From Lapidilactobacillus luobeiensis (GTDB lineage: Bacteria; Bacillota; Bacilli; Lactobacillales; Lactobacillaceae), in the NCBI RefSeq assembly GCF_024345205.1, contig NZ_BROC01000001.1, forward strand, positions 62,001-126,000: DNA of 64,000 nt. The letters run 5' to 3'. The position numbers were made by a program, and so were the translations under genes. Below, in pieces: positions 1-10,666 of this stretch. The notes beneath the pieces are model-generated. The model searched no databases, was not told the origin of the DNA, and worked only from the letters and a program-made list of their open reading frames with translations. Within the stretch, counting starts at the first letter, position 1, and every line of letters starts with the position of its first letter.

Positions 1-1
1 T

Positions 2-3000
2 GATTCGCAAGTCCAAGCTAAAATCGAAGAATTGAAGGCGAAGCAAGCCGCCGCCGACCTTGCTTTTGCCCAACAAGCGGCGCAAAAAGCAGCTCAGCAA
101 CAACAGCGCCAAAGCGTGCCCAGTGCTGGTGACGAAGAAGTCGCACCGGTGATCGGTGGTGGTGTGGAACCCAAAACACCCATGACCACTTTGGATCAGA
201 TCGAGCAAGAAGAACGAAATGTTTATGTGCAGGGCTATGTCTTCGCCAGCGAGATCCGCACCTTCAATTCGGGGCGCTCACTTTTAACGATCGAGATCAC
301 TGATTATACCAGTTCGATCATGATCAAATGTTTCTCCCGTAAACGCGGCAATGATCTGGCTATATTTGAGCAATATAAAAAAGGTGTTTGGGTCCGTGCA
401 CAAGGTAGTGTGGAAAATGATCAATTCACCCACGAATTAGTTTTGAATGCCCGCGAAATGGAGATCTTCCAACATCCTGAACCGCAAGAAAGCTATCAGG
501 GTGAACAAAAACGGGTGGAGCTTCATTTGCATACCAACATGAGTCAAATGGACGCGACCAATAGCATCGGCGACTTTGCCAAGCGTGCCAAGTCATGGGG
601 ACAAACAGCTCTGGCCTTGACCGATCATGTTGGGGCCCAGTCTTTTCCTGACGCCCACGCGGCCAGTCAAAAATATGGTTTGAAGCTGATGTATGGTGTT
701 GAGATCAATTTGGTCGATGATGGCAATCAAGTGGCATATAATCTCCGCGATCAAGATGCGCTTGGCGCCGAATATGTGATCTTCGACGTGGAGACCACCG
801 GACTTTCGGCGGTCTATGACACGATCATTGAGATCGGCGCGGTCCGGATGCAGGATGGTCAAGTGGTCGAGCGCTATGATCGGTTTATCGACCCTGGGCA
901 TCCTTTGTCGGCGACGACGATCAATTTAACCAACATCACTGATGAAATGGTCCGATCTGGCAGTAGTGAAGCGACAGTGATTGCGGAGTTTATGGACTTT
1001 ATTGGCGATGCGGTGGTTGTCGGTCATAACGTGACTTTTGATATCGGCTTTTTAAACGCAGCTTTGTCGCGTTTGGGCCGGACCGCTGTCCATAACCCAG
1101 TGGTCGATACCTTGGAAATGTCGCGAACGTTACACCCAGAAAATGCCAATCATAAATTGGATACGCTGTCGAAGCGCTACAACATCGTCTTGGAACATCA
1201 TCACCGTGCGGATTCTGACGCTGAGGCAACAGGGCTGCTTTATTACGCATTGTTCAAGGAAATGAATCAGCGCTTTGGTACGACTGATCTCAATCAATTG
1301 AACGAGCATGTCGGCGATGGGACCGCTTGGCGTTTGTCGCGGCCACATCACGCCATTTTGATCGCGCGGACACAGGCTGGTTTGAAAAATCTATTTAAGA
1401 TCATTTCCAGTTCGATGGTCGATTATTTTTATCGGGTCGCCCGAGTACCTCGTTCGCTCCTCAATCGCTATCGCGAAGGGATCATGGTCGGGTCTGCTTG
1501 TGATGCTGGCGAAGTTTTCACGAGTATGATGCAAAAGGGTTACGAAGAAGCGCGACAGAAAGCAATGTATTACGATTATTTGGAAGTGATGCCCAAGGCG
1601 GTTTATCAGCCCTTGATCCAGCGTGAGCTGATCAACAATGACGCCGCCTTAGAAGATATTCTGAAAAATATCGTCAAACTTGGCGATGATCTGGGTAAAC
1701 CTGTCGTTGCTACCGGCGATGTTCATTATTTGGATCCTCATGACGCGATCTATCGCGAGATCTTGATCCGCGCTGATAAAAGTAACCCGCTGAGTCGTCA
1801 AGTATTACCAGATGTTCATTTCCTTTCAACTGCGGAGATGTTGGCGGCGTTTGATTTTCTCGGTCCAGAGAAGGCTCAAGAGATCGTGATCACCAACACC
1901 AATAAAGTGGCTGCTTTAGTCGATGATGGGATCACTCCGGTCAAAGACAAATTGTATACACCGAAAATGCCAGGCGCGGAAGATGAGATCCGTACTTTGG
2001 CGATGAATAAGGCACATCAACTTTATGGTGATCCGCTTCCGGAGATCGTCGATGCGCGAGTGAAAAAAGAATTGAAGTCGATCATTGGCAATGGGTTCTC
2101 AGTGATTTATTTGATTTCGCAAAAATTGGTATTTAAGAGTAATAAGGATGGTTATTTGGTTGGCTCGCGGGGGTCTGTTGGTTCCAGTTTGGTCGCGACC
2201 ATGACTGGAATCACTGAGGTCAATCCTTTGCCACCGCACTATCGTTGCCCGCAATGTCAGTACAGTGAGTTTTATACTCAGGGCGAATATGGTTCCGGTT
2301 TTGACTTACCTGATAAAGATTGTCCTAAGTGTGGCACAGCCTTGATCAAAGATGGTCATGATATTCCCTTCGAGACTTTCCTTGGTTTTCGGGGTGATAA
2401 AGTACCTGATATCGATCTTAACTTCTCTGGAGACTACCAGCCGATCGCCCATAATTACACCAAGGTTTTGTTTGGCGAGAAATATGTTTTTCGAGCTGGA
2501 ACGATCGGCACTGTCGCTGATCGAACGGCTTATGGTTACGTCAAGCATTATGAAGAGGTCAACGATCTCCATCTCCGCGGAGCTGAATTGGATCGACTGG
2601 CGGCTGGTGCTACTGGTGTCAAAAGAACCACGGGTCAACATCCGGCCGGGATCATCGTTGTCCCTAATTACATGGATATCTATGATTTTACGCCGATCCA
2701 GTTCCCTGCGGACAAAACGGATGCGGCTTGGCGCACGACTCACTTTGATTTCCACTCGATCCATGATAATATTTTGAAACTCGATATTCTGGGTCATGAT
2801 GATCCAACGATGATCCGGATGTTGCAAGATCTTTCGGGGATCGATCCTGTCACGATCCCCACTGATGATCCTGGCGTTTTGTCCCTATTTTCAGGGACGG
2901 ATGCTTTAGGTGTGACGCCTGAACAGATCAATTCCAAAACCGGTACTCTAGGCGTGCCAGAATTTGGGACGGCCTTTGTTCGGGGCATGTTGGAGGAGAC

Positions 3001-3844
3001 ACACCCGAGCACTTTTGCGGAGTTGTTACAGATCTCCGGGCTTTCACATGGGACTGACGTTTGGCTAGGTAACGCGGAGGAATTGATCAATCAGGGTGTG
3101 GTCACCCTAAAGGATGTGATCGGCTGTCGGGATAACATCATGATGGACTTGATCCATTGGGGCGTTGACTCGCAGTTGAGTTTCCAGATCATGGAGAGTG
3201 TGCGTAAAGGTAAGGGGATGAAGGAAGAGTGGCAAGATACTTTGCGTCAAAACGATAAGGTCCCTGCCTGGTACATCGATTCCTGCTTGAAAATCAAATA
3301 TATGTTTCCTAAGGCGCATGCCACCGCTTATATTTTAATGGCTCTACGGATCGCGTATTTCAAAGTTTATTTCCCTGTTATTTATTACACGACCTATTTT
3401 TCCGTTCGCGCTGATGATTACGATCTGGTGGCTATGAGTCATGGCAAGGAAGCCGTCAAAGCACGAATGAAAGAATTGAATGATGAGATCAATGAAAAGG
3501 GTAAAAGTCGCGCGGTCAAGCAGGCCAATTTATTGACCGTTCTGGAATTGGCCAATGAATGTTTGGAACGGGGTTTTGAGATCAAAATGGTCGATATCGA
3601 AAAGTCCGATTCCGAGAATTTCCAGATCCTCGATGAGCACACGATCCTAGCGCCATTCAAAGCCATTCCCGGATTAGGAGGCAACGTAGCCAAACAAATC
3701 GTCGCGGCGCGCGCCGAACGTCCTTTCTTATCGAAAGAAGACTTGGCAACTCGGGGCAAAGTTTCTAAAACGCTGATCGATTATCTGAGTGCCAATGGCG
3801 TTTTGAATGACCTACCTGATGAGAACCAACTCTCGCTGTTCTGA
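2..3844 (+). CDS. polC: DNA polymerase III PolC-type alpha subunit, 5' end outside window
   Basis: Replicative polymerase of low-GC Gram-positives, acting in the replisome. The frame is open to the left edge, so the real start lies upstream; about 1280 residues are visible against roughly 1440 for the family. Order of domains (residues counted from base 32): an OB-fold segment near 60-150; a PHP domain beginning around 160 ([11 protein letters not shown]), split by a DEDD 3'-5' exonuclease around 249 (FDVETTGL); then PHP again; the alpha palm with a Cys4 zinc site (CPQC and CPKC) near 740-770 and the acidic catalytic stretch [10 protein letters not shown] near 790; and a helix-hairpin-helix region near the end ([11 protein letters not shown]). 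The C-terminus QLSLF matches a beta-clamp binding motif. The split PHP/exonuclease layout separates PolC from DnaE. A long non-coding gap with a dispersed repeat follows. Confidence 0.97.
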   Translation, partial: DSQVQAKIEELKAKQAAADLAFAQQAAQKAAQQQQRQSVPSAGDEEVAPVIGGGVEPKTPMTTLDQIEQEERNVYVQGYVFASEIRTFNSGRSLLTIEITDYTSSIMIKCFSRKRGNDLAIFEQYKKGVWVRAQGSVENDQFTHELVLNAREMEIFQHPEPQESYQGEQKRVELHLHTNMSQMDATNSIGDFAKRAKSWGQTALALTDHVGAQSFPDAHAASQKYGLKLMYGVEINLVDDGNQVAYNLRDQDALGAEYVIFDVETTGLSAVYDTIIEIGAVRMQDGQVVERYDRFIDPGHPLSATTINLTNITDEMVRSGSSEATVIAEFMDFIGDAVVVGHNVTFDIGFLNAALSRLGRTAVHNPVVDTLEMSRTLHPENANHKLDTLSKRYNIVLEHHHRADSDAEATGLLYYALFKEMNQRFGTTDLNQLNEHVGDGTAWRLSRPHHAILIARTQAGLKNLFKIISSSMVDYFYRVARVPRSLLNRYREGIMVGSACDAGEVFTSMMQKGYEEARQKAMYYDYLEVMPKAVYQPLIQRELINNDAALEDILKNIVKLGDDLGKPVVATGDVHYLDPHDAIYREILIRADKSNPLSRQVLPDVHFLSTAEMLAAFDFLGPEKAQEIVITNTNKVAALVDDGITPVKDKLYTPKMPGAEDEIRTLAMNKAHQLYGDPLPEIVDARVKKELKSIIGNGFSVIYLISQKLVFKSNKDGYLVGSRGSVGSSLVATMTGITEVNPLPPHYRCPQCQYSEFYTQGEYGSGFDLPDKDCPKCGTALIKDGHDIPFETFLGFRGDKVPDIDLNFSGDYQPIAHNYTKVLFGEKYVFRAGTIGTVADRTAYGYVKHYEEVNDLHLRGAELDRLAAGATGVKRTTGQHPAGIIVVPNYMDIYDFTPIQFPADKTDAAWRTTHFDFHSIHDNILKLDILGHDDPTMIRMLQDLSGIDPVTIPTDDPGVLSLFSGTDALGVTPEQINSKTGTLGVPEFGTAFVRGMLEETHPSTFAELLQISGLSHGTDVWLGNAEELINQGVVTLKDVIGCRDNIMMDLIHWGVDSQLSFQIMESVRKGKGMKEEWQDTLRQNDKVPAWYIDSCLKIKYMFPKAHATAYILMALRIAYFKVYFPVIYYTTYFSVRADDYDLVAMSHGKEAVKARMKELNDEINEKGKSRAVKQANLLTVLELANECLERGFEIKMVDIEKSDSENFQILDEHTILAPFKAIPGLGGNVAKQIVAARAERPFLSKEDLATRGKVSKTLIDYLSANGVLNDLPDENQLSLF

Positions 3845-3921
3845 TTGATTTTTGGTCATGCGCAGCCTACGCTGGTATCGCTGTTGGTGGCAGATGTGGT
3901 CGGGCGCTACAAAAGTAGCCT

Positions 3922-4573
3922 GGCCGCGGCTTGCGCTGCGAGAATCGGGGTGAGCTCGCTGTGGGCGCTGTTTTAATCCTCGCAAAGTACGCAAGTCTTA
4001 AAATCAGGCCTTGGTCTAAGTGGCAAAGCCACTAAAAACGCGTTCCTCACAACTGCTTTCTCCGCCGATACGCAATTTCACTGGATTGATTGCATCAATC
4101 CAGCAAAATCGCTAGTCGTGCTCAAAAGCAACCCGTTGTGTTCCACGCTCTCATTTAATTTCACGGCGATCTCACCCCGATTCTCTCCGCACCAGCCGCT
4201 CAACGTTATTTTATCCATTTGAGCACTCACGCCAACCAGCAAACTGTGTCTCATGGATAAGGAACCGCGCAATTGACAGCGTGGTTAGTGTTCACCAGTT
4301 TTAAATTGGTGACACCAGTACGGTCTGCTTGATGAACTGAGGCAAGTTCTTGATGAATCGGCTGAATTGGTTGATTTCCCCCAAGAATTGTTGAGGGAAC
4401 TGGTAAAGATTTCTGGCCTTCGCAAGCTGTACCAACCAGCTATAATCCGCATCAGTTGATGTTGCCGTACCACCAAAAAAGGGGCGATTGTTTTGACCTC
4501 TTGCTTGCAAAAGCACTTCGTCAGATATCCAGCTTCGGTTGCGCTCACGCGCAACACCCACTATCTCTGCAAT
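3922..4573 (-). repeat. Dispersed palindromic element, copy A
   Basis: This copy fills most of the gap between polC and rimP. It is in the reverse orientation relative to copies B and C, and the same way round as D. Two 38-bp inverted arms lie at 3926-3963 and 4162-4199, with a hairpin-rich insert between them and a core of about 370 bp beyond. Relative to C and D it lacks the outer palindromic module at the right end: sequence jumps between two short GCAACCG repeats, as expected of a deletion. Short open frames here (4078-4272, 4301-4651) are not conserved in the other copies, so I do not call genes. Confidence 0.75.
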
Positions 4574-4689
4574 CAAGTGTAAGTTCAAGATAGGACTCAA
4601 GCGTTCTAATGTTTTCAAACAACGCCCAGCGCAACAAATGTGCTGAGTCATTCACATGAAGCGATTATCCATCACGTGAATTCACCCAA

Positions 4690-4726
4690 CAGAATGCTTG
4701 TTGTTGCAAGCATTCTGTGTTATACT
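4690..4726 (+). promoter_or_regulatory. Promoter of the rimP-nusA-infB operon with dyad over the -35
   Basis: TTGTTG at 4698-4703, a 17-base spacer and TATACT at 4721-4726 form a good sigma-A promoter. A perfect 11-bp inverted repeat (CAGAATGCTTG at 4690-4700 and CAAGCATTCTG at 4707-4717) is centred on the -35 box. The dyad could be a repressor operator, or the terminator stem of upstream transcription without a T-run. Predicted transcription start is near 4733. Confidence 0.7.
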
Positions 4727-4744
4727 ATTGTCATGAATTGGTTC

Positions 4745-4771
4745 GAGTGAGCAGAAATGCTCACTCTTTTT
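4745..4771 (+). terminator. Intrinsic terminator or attenuator in the rimP leader
   Basis: A perfect 9-bp stem (GAGTGAGCA / TGCTCACTC) closed by a GAAA tetraloop is followed by five T. It sits about 12 bases after the predicted transcription start and 17 bases before the rimP ribosome binding site, so transcripts from the operon promoter must read through it. This suggests attenuation, but a plain terminator for incoming transcription cannot be excluded. Confidence 0.7.
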
Positions 4772-4801
4772 ATTGACCGATTTCCGAAAGGAGGTTAAGT
4801 T

Positions 4802-5275
4802 TTGAGTTCAGTCATCGAAACCGTTCGCACGCTCGTTATGCCGATCCTCAACGCTAACCATTTTCAATTAGTCGATCTAGAATACCAAAAGGAAGGTAAA
4901 AGCTGGTATCTCCGGCTTTATATTGACAAGCCTGGTGGTATTGATATTGAAGAATGTGCGCTCGTAAGCGAATTGCTCAGTGAAAAATTAGATGGAATGG
5001 ATCCAGATCCGATTCCCCAAGCTTATTTCTTAGAGGTGTCATCGCCGGGTGCGGAACGGCCTTTAAAAAATGAGCGTGATTATCAAAATGCTGTTGATCA
5101 ATATATCCACGTTTCCTTATATCAGGCCATCAACAAAGCAAAGGTCTATGAAGGTCATTTACGTAAATTGACGGACAGCGAATTGGAACTCGAGTACAAA
5201 GATCGCGGCCGCCAGAAATCGGTCGTCATTCCACGAGACAATATTGCGCAAGCACGTTTGGCAATCGAATTTTAG
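4802..5275 (+). CDS. rimP: Ribosome maturation factor RimP
   Basis: Binds the pre-30S particle and assists late 16S/30S maturation. The 157-residue protein has the typical two-part RimP fold: an N-terminal alpha/beta half with [24 protein letters not shown], shortened here to [12 protein letters not shown] and [10 protein letters not shown], then the SSPGAERPL motif and a C-terminal SH3-like half. The TTG start at 4802 follows AAAGGAGG with a spacing of about 7 bases. It is the first gene of the rimP-nusA-rnpM-ylxQ-infB-rbfA operon and ends 19 bases before nusA. Confidence 0.95.
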   Translation: MSSVIETVRTLVMPILNANHFQLVDLEYQKEGKSWYLRLYIDKPGGIDIEECALVSELLSEKLDGMDPDPIPQAYFLEVSSPGAERPLKNERDYQNAVDQYIHVSLYQAINKAKVYEGHLRKLTDSELELEYKDRGRQKSVVIPRDNIAQARLAIEF

Positions 5276-5294
5276 ACGGAGAAGGGAAGACATC

Positions 5295-6413
5295 ATGAAC
5301 GATGAGATGTTAGGTGCCTTAGACGCACTGGAAAAAGAAAAGGGCATCAAAAAAGATGTGGTTATTGAAGCGATTCAGGCTGCCTTGGTTTCTGCCTATA
5401 AGCGTAATTATGGACAAGCGCAAAATGTTGAAGTTGATTTTGATAACAACACTGGCAATATCCATGTTTATGCTGTGAAAAAAGTCGTTGAAGAAGTTGC
5501 GGATGATCGTTTAGAGGTTAGTTTAGACGATGCTTTGAAGATCAACCGTGCTTATGAAGTCGGCGATGAGATCAAGCGTGAAGTGACACCGAAGAATTTC
5601 GGCCGGATCTCCGCGCAAACGGCTAAGCAAGTGATCATGCAGCGTTTGCGTGAAGCGGAACGTTCACAGATCTATAATGAATATACCCAGTATGAGCATG
5701 AGATCATTCAAGGAACTGTTTTGCGGCGTGATAATAAGTTTATCTATGTTGATCTTGGCGATATCGAGGCAGTCATGGGTAAACAAGATCAGATCCCTAA
5801 TGAGGATTATCAAGTTCACGATCGGATCAAAGTTTTTGTCAGCAAGGTTGAGAATACGACCAAGGGCCCCCAAGTTTTCGTATCGCGGACGAACCCGGAA
5901 TTGGTCAAGCGTTTGTTTGAACAGGAGATCCCTGAAGTCTATGATGGCACGGTCGAGATCGTTTCGATCGCGCGGGAGGCTGGCGATCGTTCAAAAGTCG
6001 CGGTTCGCTCAACGAACCCCAATGTTGATCCTGTGGGTACTTGCGTTGGTCCTAAAGGTCAACGGGTCCAGACGATCGTCAATGAACTACATGGCGAGAA
6101 TATGGATATCGTCAAATGGGAAGAGGATCCTTCCGACTATATTGCCAATGCGCTCAATCCTGCTGAAGTGATCGCGGTCCAATTCGATGAGGCTAAACGT
6201 GAATGTATGGTGATCGTCCCTGATTATCAGTTGTCGCTGGCAATCGGTAAGCGCGGTCAAAATGCGCGTTTAGCAGCAAAATTGACTGGATTCAAGATCG
6301 ATATCAAACCTGAATCGGAAGTTGAATTTGTTGACGATGATGACAATGACGCACCGGCTGATGATCAGCCTGCGTCGACCTCTGATTCTGATACAACGGA
6401 CTCTGAGGCATAA
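5295..6413 (+). CDS. nusA: Transcription termination/antitermination factor NusA
   Basis: RNA polymerase-associated factor controlling pausing, termination and antitermination. The protein has 372 residues: the N-terminal RNAP-binding domain (MNDEMLGALDALEKEKGIKK), an S1 domain around residues 130-200 (GTVLRRDNKFIYVDLGDIEAVMGKQDQIP region), and two KH domains with GPKGQRVQ and AIGKRGQNARLA. It ends in a short acidic tail (DDDDNDAPADD), as in Firmicutes, without the extra acidic repeats of enterobacterial NusA. ATG 5295 is chosen over an upstream in-frame codon because it starts the family-typical N-terminus and follows a GAAGGGA site. Its location just downstream of a leader terminator fits possible autoregulation. 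Confidence 0.96.
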   Translation: MNDEMLGALDALEKEKGIKKDVVIEAIQAALVSAYKRNYGQAQNVEVDFDNNTGNIHVYAVKKVVEEVADDRLEVSLDDALKINRAYEVGDEIKREVTPKNFGRISAQTAKQVIMQRLREAERSQIYNEYTQYEHEIIQGTVLRRDNKFIYVDLGDIEAVMGKQDQIPNEDYQVHDRIKVFVSKVENTTKGPQVFVSRTNPELVKRLFEQEIPEVYDGTVEIVSIAREAGDRSKVAVRSTNPNVDPVGTCVGPKGQRVQTIVNELHGENMDIVKWEEDPSDYIANALNPAEVIAVQFDEAKRECMVIVPDYQLSLAIGKRGQNARLAAKLTGFKIDIKPESEVEFVDDDDNDAPADDQPASTSDSDTTDSEA

Positions 6414-6424
6414 TTGGTGACGGT

Positions 6425-6724
6425 ATGAGAAAAAGAAAAATCCCAATGCGGAAAGATGTTTTAACGAATGAAATGCAGCCTAAAAAGAATTTAGTGCGGA
6501 TCGTTCGTAATAGTGAAGGTGAGATCAGTCTTGATCCCACCGGCAAAAAACCGGGCCGTGGCGCTTACGTTTCTCTTGATCCGGAAGCGGTCCAACAGGC
6601 TAAAGCCAAGAAAACTTTGGATAAAGTTTTTGATCAAACGATCGCGCCGACTTTTTATGATGAGTTATTTGCTTATGTTGACCATCAAAAGGCGCGTCAA
6701 GAATTATTTGGAGCCCAAGAATGA
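6425..6724 (+). CDS. rnpM: RnpM/YlxR RNA-binding protein
   Basis: A 99-residue member of the YlxR family (DUF448). In Bacillus subtilis the family member has been described as an RNase P modulator. Family signs are the RKIPMRKD start, LVRIVR, a basic surface, and the GRGAYVS motif near the middle. It lies between nusA (11 bases away) and ylxQ (4-base ATGA overlap), the standard position, so translational coupling with ylxQ is likely. I take the function from the family; the sequence alone shows only a small basic protein. Confidence 0.93.
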   Translation: MRKRKIPMRKDVLTNEMQPKKNLVRIVRNSEGEISLDPTGKKPGRGAYVSLDPEAVQQAKAKKTLDKVFDQTIAPTFYDELFAYVDHQKARQELFGAQE

Positions 6725-7035
6725 ACGCACAGGTCGATCCTCAAACCAAAGCTTTAAACTTACTTGGCTTGGCGCGTCGAGCTCAACAACTGGTCCTTGG
6801 TGAAGAACTGGTTGTTGAAGCAGCACGCCACGGTCAACTCCAATTGATTTTTATCGCCAGTGATCTTGGACCAAATACAACTAAACGAATCAAAAATAAA
6901 GCAAATTTCTATCAGATTCCCATGATCGAAGTTTTCTCTGCAACTCAACTCACACATGCGATCGGCGCGTCACGAAAAGTGATCGGTGTTAAAGACGCCG
7001 GATTCGCCAAAGGAATGGTGAGCTTGATGCAGTAA
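6721..7035 (+). CDS. ylxQ: YlxQ, L7Ae/L30e-family RNA-binding protein
   Basis: A 104-residue protein with the L7Ae fold: KALNLLGLARRAQQLVLGEE at the N-terminus, an IFIASDLGPNT strand-turn, and a SRKVIGVKDAGFAK C-terminal segment. Members of this family bind kink-turn RNA. It starts within the stop codon of rnpM and is followed after 16 bases by infB, so it belongs to the nusA-infB operon. The precise RNA partner is not known from the sequence. Confidence 0.92.
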   Translation: MNAQVDPQTKALNLLGLARRAQQLVLGEELVVEAARHGQLQLIFIASDLGPNTTKRIKNKANFYQIPMIEVFSATQLTHAIGASRKVIGVKDAGFAKGMVSLMQ

Positions 7036-7051
7036 TTAAGGAGTGTGAAAT

Positions 7052-9961
7052 ATGGGGAAGAAACGAGTTTATGAATTAGCGAAAGAATTGAATGTTGCCA
7101 GTAAAGATGTGATCAGTCAGGCCAAAGCAATGGGCCTTGATCTCAAGAACCATATGTCGACCTTGGATGACCAGCAAGCCCAACAATTGACCCAGAAATT
7201 AGGTGGGCATCAGGCTACGAACAGTGCGGCAAGTAAAGAAACGTCGGCACGGCCAGCAGAAAAACCCCAACCAAGTCAAACGGCGAACGTGACTGCTAAA
7301 GCAAAACCAGCCGTGACCAAACCCGGCGCAGCTGATAAGCACGAAGGCCATGTGACCGCAGCGACCCCGACGCAATCAACAACTGGTAAAACAACCGCTG
7401 ATTCTAAAAATGATGGTAAGACTAAGATCAAGATCACGGCAATTCGTCGTAATCGTAATACCACTAACAGCAATAGCCGGTCACAAGGCGGTGAACGGCA
7501 ACAGCCAAATCGCGGTCAGAACGGGCAACGAAATCAACGCCAAAATGGCACAAATGGGGATCGCATGAATAACCGCAATAACGGCAATAATAGTAACGCT
7601 GCGAATAGTCGCAATCGTAACAATAACAGCAATAGTGGTAACAATAATAACGGTGGCAACAACCGTTATAGCCAAGCGAATCGCGGTAACCAAAGTAACG
7701 CGACTGGTGGGAATCAACGCCGGAACAACCAAAACCGCAATAATGGCAGTAGCCCACGTCCCGCAGCGAATGCTGGCTTGCGTCATTTGCAACAATACAA
7801 AGAACAAGCGGCGCAGACACAAGCGTCGATCCAGCAAGAACGGGCGGACGAACAGCGTCGTGCTGAAAAGCAACGTCGCGATCAAAAGGCTAAAGATAAG
7901 CAAGCTCAAGAAGCACGGGTCAAGCAACAAGAGCAGGCTCGTCAAGAAGCAGCCGCTGAAAAGAAGGTAGCCCGGAAACCAGCACCAGCTGCGACCACAG
8001 AAACTCCTAAGACTACTACTGCTAAGAAGCGGCCAGAAAAGGTCTTTACCCATAATGCGGCGCCAAAACGTGAAGGTGGCTTCAACGCCAATGATCGTGA
8101 TGGCTACAAGCCAAATCCACGCAAGCGCAATAAGCGCAAGCAACGGGCGCAACAACGTCATCAAGCGACTAAAGTAATGCCACAACGAAAAGATCGGCCA
8201 TTGCCAGAAGTTCTGGTTTATACCGATGGCATGAACGCTCAAGATTTGGGTAAACTTTTGCACCGGGAACCAGCGGAAATCGTGAAGAAGCTCTTCATGC
8301 TGGGCGTGATGACCAACCAGAACCAATCACTTGATGGCGATACGATCGAGTTATTGGCGACGGACTATGGTATCGAAGCGCAGAAGAAGGTCGAAGAAGA
8401 TCTTTCTGATATCGAGAAGATTGTTAAGGCGGAAGTCGCGAATACTGATTATCAGGCGCCGCGGCCACCAGTGGTTACCATCATGGGTCACGTTGACCAT
8501 GGTAAAACGACCTTGCTGGATCGTCTGCGTCATACTCACGTGACCGCTGGCGAAGCTGGTGGGATCACTCAACATATCGGGGCTTATCAAGTTAAGCTGA
8601 ATGATCGCTTGATCACGTTCTTGGATACGCCAGGACATGCGGCCTTCACGAATATGCGGGCGCGGGGCGCTGATGTGACGGATATCGTTGTTTTGGTCGT
8701 GGCAGCTGACGATGGTGTCATGCCGCAAACGATCGAAGCAATCAATCATGCCAAGGCAGCGCACGATCCGATCATCGTGGCGGTCAACAAGATCGATAAG
8801 CCAGGCGCGAACCCGAACCATGTGATGGAACAATTGACGGAATATGAATTGATTCCTGAATCATGGGGCGGCGACACGATTTTCGTGGAGATCTCCGCGA
8901 AAAATGGCACCAATATCGACGAACTGTTGGAAATGATCTTGCTGGAAGCCGATATTCTGGAATTGAAGGCCAATCCTAAACAACGGGCAGTCGGAACTGT
9001 TCTGGAAGCACGTTTGGACAAGGGTAAAGGCCCAGTCGCTTCATTATTGATCCAACAAGGGACCATGCATGTCGGCGATCCGATCGTCGTTGGTAACACC
9101 TTTGGTCGGGTCCGGGTCATGACCAATGACCACGGTCGGCGGGTCAAGACAGCCTTGCCATCAGAACCAGTGGAGATCACTGGGTTGAATGATGTTCCTG
9201 ACGCAGCTGATCACTTCGCCGTCTTTGAAGACGAGAAAACAGCGCGGTCAGCCGGTGAAGAACGGGCTAAGCGCGCGCAATTGGCAGAACGGAACAAGGC
9301 GCATCGCGTGACCTTGGATAACCTCTTTGAAACCATGAAAGAGGGCGAACTCAAGGAAGTCAACGTGATCATCAAGGCTGACGTCCAAGGATCCGCCGAA
9401 GCGTTGGCGGGTAGCTTGCAGAAGATCGATGTTGAAGGTGTTCGGGTCAATATCATTCATCAAGCTGTTGGCGCGATCAATGAAAGTGATGTCACTTTGG
9501 CCTCCGCAAGTAATGCGATCATCATTGGCTTTAACGTGCGGCCAACACCGCAAGCCAAGTCCCAAGCTGAAAGTGAAGATGTGGAGATTCGTCTGCACAA
9601 CGTCATTTACCGCGCGATCGATGAAATCGAAGCGGCGATGAAGGGGATGCTGGAACCTGTTTTTGAAGAACAAGTTACTGGTGATTTGACGATTCGGGAA
9701 ACTTACAAGGTCACCAAGTTAGGCACGATCGCTGGTTGTATCGTGAATAACGGTCTGATCCAACGTAATTCAGGCGTCCGCTTGATCCGTAATGGCATCG
9801 TGATCTATGAAGGCAAACTTGCGTCATTGAAGCGTTTCAAAGATGACGTTAAAGAAGTCCGTCAAGGGTTCGAATGTGGTGTGATGATCGAGAATTACAA
9901 CGATCTTAAGGTCGATGATCAGATCGAAGCTTACGTCATGAAAGAAGTTCCCGCAAAATAA
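7052..9961 (+). CDS. infB: Translation initiation factor IF-2
   Basis: GTPase that places initiator fMet-tRNA on the 30S subunit. The 969-residue protein has an N-terminal IF2_N module ([19 protein letters not shown]), then a long low-complexity region. Residues about 130-240 are dominated by Asn, Arg, Gly and Ser, and about 250-370 by Lys, Arg, Gln and Glu. A second IF2_N-like module, the G domain and domains II-IV follow. G motifs are visible: GHVDHGKTT (about 479), [16 protein letters not shown], and ISAKNGTN. The C-terminal domain ends in the usual [14 protein letters not shown]. The site AAGGAGTGTG lies before ATG 7052. The Asn-rich linker is longer and more repetitive than in many relatives. 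Confidence 0.97.
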   Translation: MGKKRVYELAKELNVASKDVISQAKAMGLDLKNHMSTLDDQQAQQLTQKLGGHQATNSAASKETSARPAEKPQPSQTANVTAKAKPAVTKPGAADKHEGHVTAATPTQSTTGKTTADSKNDGKTKIKITAIRRNRNTTNSNSRSQGGERQQPNRGQNGQRNQRQNGTNGDRMNNRNNGNNSNAANSRNRNNNSNSGNNNNGGNNRYSQANRGNQSNATGGNQRRNNQNRNNGSSPRPAANAGLRHLQQYKEQAAQTQASIQQERADEQRRAEKQRRDQKAKDKQAQEARVKQQEQARQEAAAEKKVARKPAPAATTETPKTTTAKKRPEKVFTHNAAPKREGGFNANDRDGYKPNPRKRNKRKQRAQQRHQATKVMPQRKDRPLPEVLVYTDGMNAQDLGKLLHREPAEIVKKLFMLGVMTNQNQSLDGDTIELLATDYGIEAQKKVEEDLSDIEKIVKAEVANTDYQAPRPPVVTIMGHVDHGKTTLLDRLRHTHVTAGEAGGITQHIGAYQVKLNDRLITFLDTPGHAAFTNMRARGADVTDIVVLVVAADDGVMPQTIEAINHAKAAHDPIIVAVNKIDKPGANPNHVMEQLTEYELIPESWGGDTIFVEISAKNGTNIDELLEMILLEADILELKANPKQRAVGTVLEARLDKGKGPVASLLIQQGTMHVGDPIVVGNTFGRVRVMTNDHGRRVKTALPSEPVEITGLNDVPDAADHFAVFEDEKTARSAGEERAKRAQLAERNKAHRVTLDNLFETMKEGELKEVNVIIKADVQGSAEALAGSLQKIDVEGVRVNIIHQAVGAINESDVTLASASNAIIIGFNVRPTPQAKSQAESEDVEIRLHNVIYRAIDEIEAAMKGMLEPVFEEQVTGDLTIRETYKVTKLGTIAGCIVNNGLIQRNSGVRLIRNGIVIYEGKLASLKRFKDDVKEVRQGFECGVMIENYNDLKVDDQIEAYVMKEVPAK

Positions 9962-10000
9962 TTTAGATAACCGAGCACATTTCAAAAAAGGAGACCATGG

Positions 10001-10360
10001 ATGAAACATCGTATTGGTCGTGTTGAACAGGAGATCCAACGAGAAGTCAATGACATCTTGTTGAAACGTGTCCGTGATCCGCGGGTCGATGGTGTGACCA
10101 TCACCGGCGTTGAACTGACCGGTGACCTGCAACACGCAAAAATCTTTTATAGTATTCTCTCCAACAAAGCCAGTGATGTTGAGAAGGCTCAAGCCGGTTT
10201 GGACAAGGCAACCGGTTTAGTTCGTAAGGAACTAGGCGGACGCTTGTCTTTATACAAAACTCCGGATTTGACTTTCGTTCAAGATGAATCTGTTCGTTAC
10301 GGCGAACGGATCGATCAATTGATCCGACAACTGGATGCCGAGAAAAAAGATCAGGACTAA
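10001..10360 (+). CDS. rbfA: Ribosome-binding factor A
   Basis: A 119-residue KH-fold 30S maturation factor. Typical signs are [18 protein letters not shown] at the start, [19 protein letters not shown], and the C-terminal [22 protein letters not shown]. It follows infB after 39 bases with an AAAAGGAGA site. It is the last gene of the operon, since an intrinsic terminator follows directly. Confidence 0.96.
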   Translation: MKHRIGRVEQEIQREVNDILLKRVRDPRVDGVTITGVELTGDLQHAKIFYSILSNKASDVEKAQAGLDKATGLVRKELGGRLSLYKTPDLTFVQDESVRYGERIDQLIRQLDAEKKDQD

Positions 10361-10372
10361 ACCTGAAACGCC

Positions 10373-10403
10373 AACCCACTTCTAAGCAGAAGTGGGTTTT
10401 TTT
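10373..10403 (+). terminator. Terminator of the rimP-rbfA operon
   Basis: A perfect 11-bp stem (AACCCACTTCT / AGAAGTGGGTT) with AAGC loop and a T-run, 12 bases after the rbfA stop. Confidence 0.92.
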
Positions 10404-10616
10404 GAACGCGTTTTCTGACGTAACCACGTTCGCTCAACAATGAAGGTGCTCCTGGAGCCCAGCCCACTTCAAAAGCGCCTGCTCGGTTATTGGTTCAGGA
10501 GTTGCTCAGGTGGGCGCCGACTCCTTTTCACAGTAGTTGATGGCGGCCATAATGTTGCCGCCAGCTGGCTTTCAAAAAAGCCGCAAATAAGTATCCACAA
10601 CAACAACGGGTTTTTC

Positions 10617-10625
10617 TGTTATAAT
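10617..10625 (+). promoter_or_regulatory. Extended -10 promoter before truB
   Basis: TG-T-TATAAT (TATAAT at 10620-10625) is an extended -10 element without a clear -35. It lies 42 bases before truB. The stretch between the rbfA terminator and this box (10404-10616) contains short GC-rich dyads such as GGCGGC / GCCGCC near 10550, but no gene. Confidence 0.6.
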
Positions 10626-10666
10626 AAATGCATTGTTTTCTAAGTCAGGTTATGAGGAGAATTGGA

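Noticed and set aside
4301-4651. Minus-strand 116-codon frame in the core of copy A
   Set aside because: The matching cores of B, C and D do not keep this frame, and no start site is visible.
7481-8326. Long minus-strand open frame opposite infB (281 codons)
   Set aside because: It is a shadow of the biased, Asn/Arg-rich infB linker; the encoded sequence is hydrophobic only because it is the complement of that codon use, with no ribosome binding site.
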